Positions 63,404-64,000 of a stretch of 64,000 nucleotides of DNA are shown here, in pieces. Origin of the DNA: CAYVIB01 sp964451365 (GTDB lineage: Bacteria; Pseudomonadota; Gammaproteobacteria; Pseudomonadales; Cellvibrionaceae); contig CAYVIB010000009.1 in NCBI GenBank assembly GCA_964451365.1, forward strand, positions 95,104-159,103, read 5' to 3'. The notes under the pieces are model-generated. The model ran no database searches. It was not told the DNA's origin and was given only the letters and a program-made list of their open reading frames with translations. The position numbers and the translations under genes are program-made. Positions within the stretch are counted from its first letter, which is position 1, and every line of letters starts with the position of its first letter.

Positions 63404-63582
63404 ATCGACTCCCATATTAAAATTTTTTACTTTTGGCTTAGATAGTCTTTTGTCCGGAATTTCTTTGGGCAACCTCTTATTTTGAAATTATATGATCAGC
63501 GCCAGGCGCAATTTTTATCACTTTGGTACTTAATCCCTCTCGATAAATTATCAGACAATATTTGTTTTAAACAACTATATGG

Positions 63583-63789
63583 TTATTTTGCATATATCCA
63601 TTTAGTTTTTTTGCTAATAAGCTTATGGTTTAATTGAAAATATGCTTTTACCTCTATAGTATAAGGCGGTTCGATGCAGCCTCGCTGTACAATAACAGCA
63701 AAGCAGTTTGGCGCTCGATCAGAATCGTGTTTGCAATACAAGATGGATCCATCTTCGACAAGTAGCCCGCTCCCTCCATAGATAGGCAA
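63583..63789 (-). CDS. Doubtful small ORF of unknown function
   Basis: A 68-codon ORF starting with TTG and without a ribosome site. The composition looks protein-like (two Cys, IEPPYTIEVKAYFQL), but I do not recognise it. It may be a remnant of a longer gene. The rest of 63404-63906 shows nothing else. Confidence 0.25.
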   Translation of the reverse strand: MPIYGGSGLLVEDGSILYCKHDSDRAPNCFAVIVQRGCIEPPYTIEVKAYFQLNHKLISKKTKWIYAK

Positions 63790-63906
63790 TATGGGTTAAG
63801 AGGCTATACAGGAGAATGGCAAGGAATCCAGGAAGACATCAGAGGAAGAGCAACGTCCTGTTGTTCTTCGATCCGTTTATCCTTACTTCAAAAGAAGGGG
63901 AATTCT

Positions 63907-64000
63907 ATGAAACTTAAAAAAATTACCGTAGCAGGCAAAAGCTTCGTTACGGCGCTCGTCTGTACCGCTGCCGCGCTGTGCGTATCAGCGGCCAATGCAC
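63907..64000 (+). CDS. Secreted protein, 3' end outside window
   Basis: ATG at 63907 with AAGGGGAA upstream. The 31 visible residues form a Sec signal peptide: basic start (MKLKKITVAGK), hydrophobic core (FVTALVCTAAALCVSA), and ANA cleavage site. The mature protein lies beyond the right edge, so its function cannot be seen. Confidence 0.7.
   Translation, partial: MKLKKITVAGKSFVTALVCTAAALCVSAANA

Noticed and set aside
1..64000. CRISPR arrays, insertion sequences, prophage, rRNA
   Set aside because: No regularly spaced repeats, no transposase, no phage structural genes and no rRNA segments were found on reading both strands.

Overview
The window reads as chromosome of a Gram-negative gammaproteobacterium. 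Evidence is a class Ia nrdAB pair with DnaA boxes, argD-argF, monothiol grxD, ydbST-like PH proteins, a TonB receptor, many lipoproteins, and a CsrB/Rsm-type sRNA with a GacA box. Secreted glycoside hydrolases, a carbohydrate-binding lipoprotein and sugar uptake genes suggest a (probably marine) polysaccharide degrader of the Cellvibrionaceae type. That family assignment is inference; no rRNA or tRNA was seen.

Layout. 1-2.1 kb: end of a secreted subtilase, translationally coupled to a PrcB-like lipoprotein. 2.1-4.9 kb: grxD, then argD-argF. 5.0-5.75 kb: a decayed GH79 glycosidase gene with in-frame stops. 5.75-14.2 kb: housekeeping and repair genes (acylphosphatase, exonuclease III, an esterase, an AlgP-like basic protein, an ABC exporter, endonuclease V, a DHODH-like protein, a CHAD protein), with a large inverted-repeat element at 8.84-9.04 kb. 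14.2-20.7 kb: nrdA with a long regulatory leader, nrdB, then two small unknown proteins and a DUF6231 protein. 20.8-22.4 kb: cysK and a GGA-rich regulatory RNA. 22.4-31.9 kb: thioredoxin-like, bPH2, LysE, PhzF/MocR and assorted small metabolic or stress genes.

32.4-42.3 kb is a carbohydrate-use locus: clan-A glycosidase lipoprotein, FHA protein, TonB receptor, cytochrome c-sugar dehydrogenase, GH2 enzyme and, divergently, a sugar MFS transporter. 42.3-51.7 kb holds a HlyD-ATPase-permease efflux operon, a ROK sugar kinase, and a Gld-like operon (ATPase, GldF-GldG fusion, DUF4340). 52.1-59.4 kb is a stress block: hemerythrin plus zinc dehydrogenase on one side and, divergently, two Hsp20 genes with matching ROSE-like leaders, a DegQ protease, and an epimerase-SPW-VKOR fusion. 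59.4-64 kb: small proteins, a triple-CBM lipoprotein, a SnoaL-like protein, and the start of a secreted protein cut by the window edge.

The strongest non-coding signals are the CsrB/RsmZ-type RNA (about 21965-22401) with its GacA box, the paired ROSE-like thermosensors, and a dispersed inverted-repeat family. I found no CRISPR array, prophage or insertion sequence.
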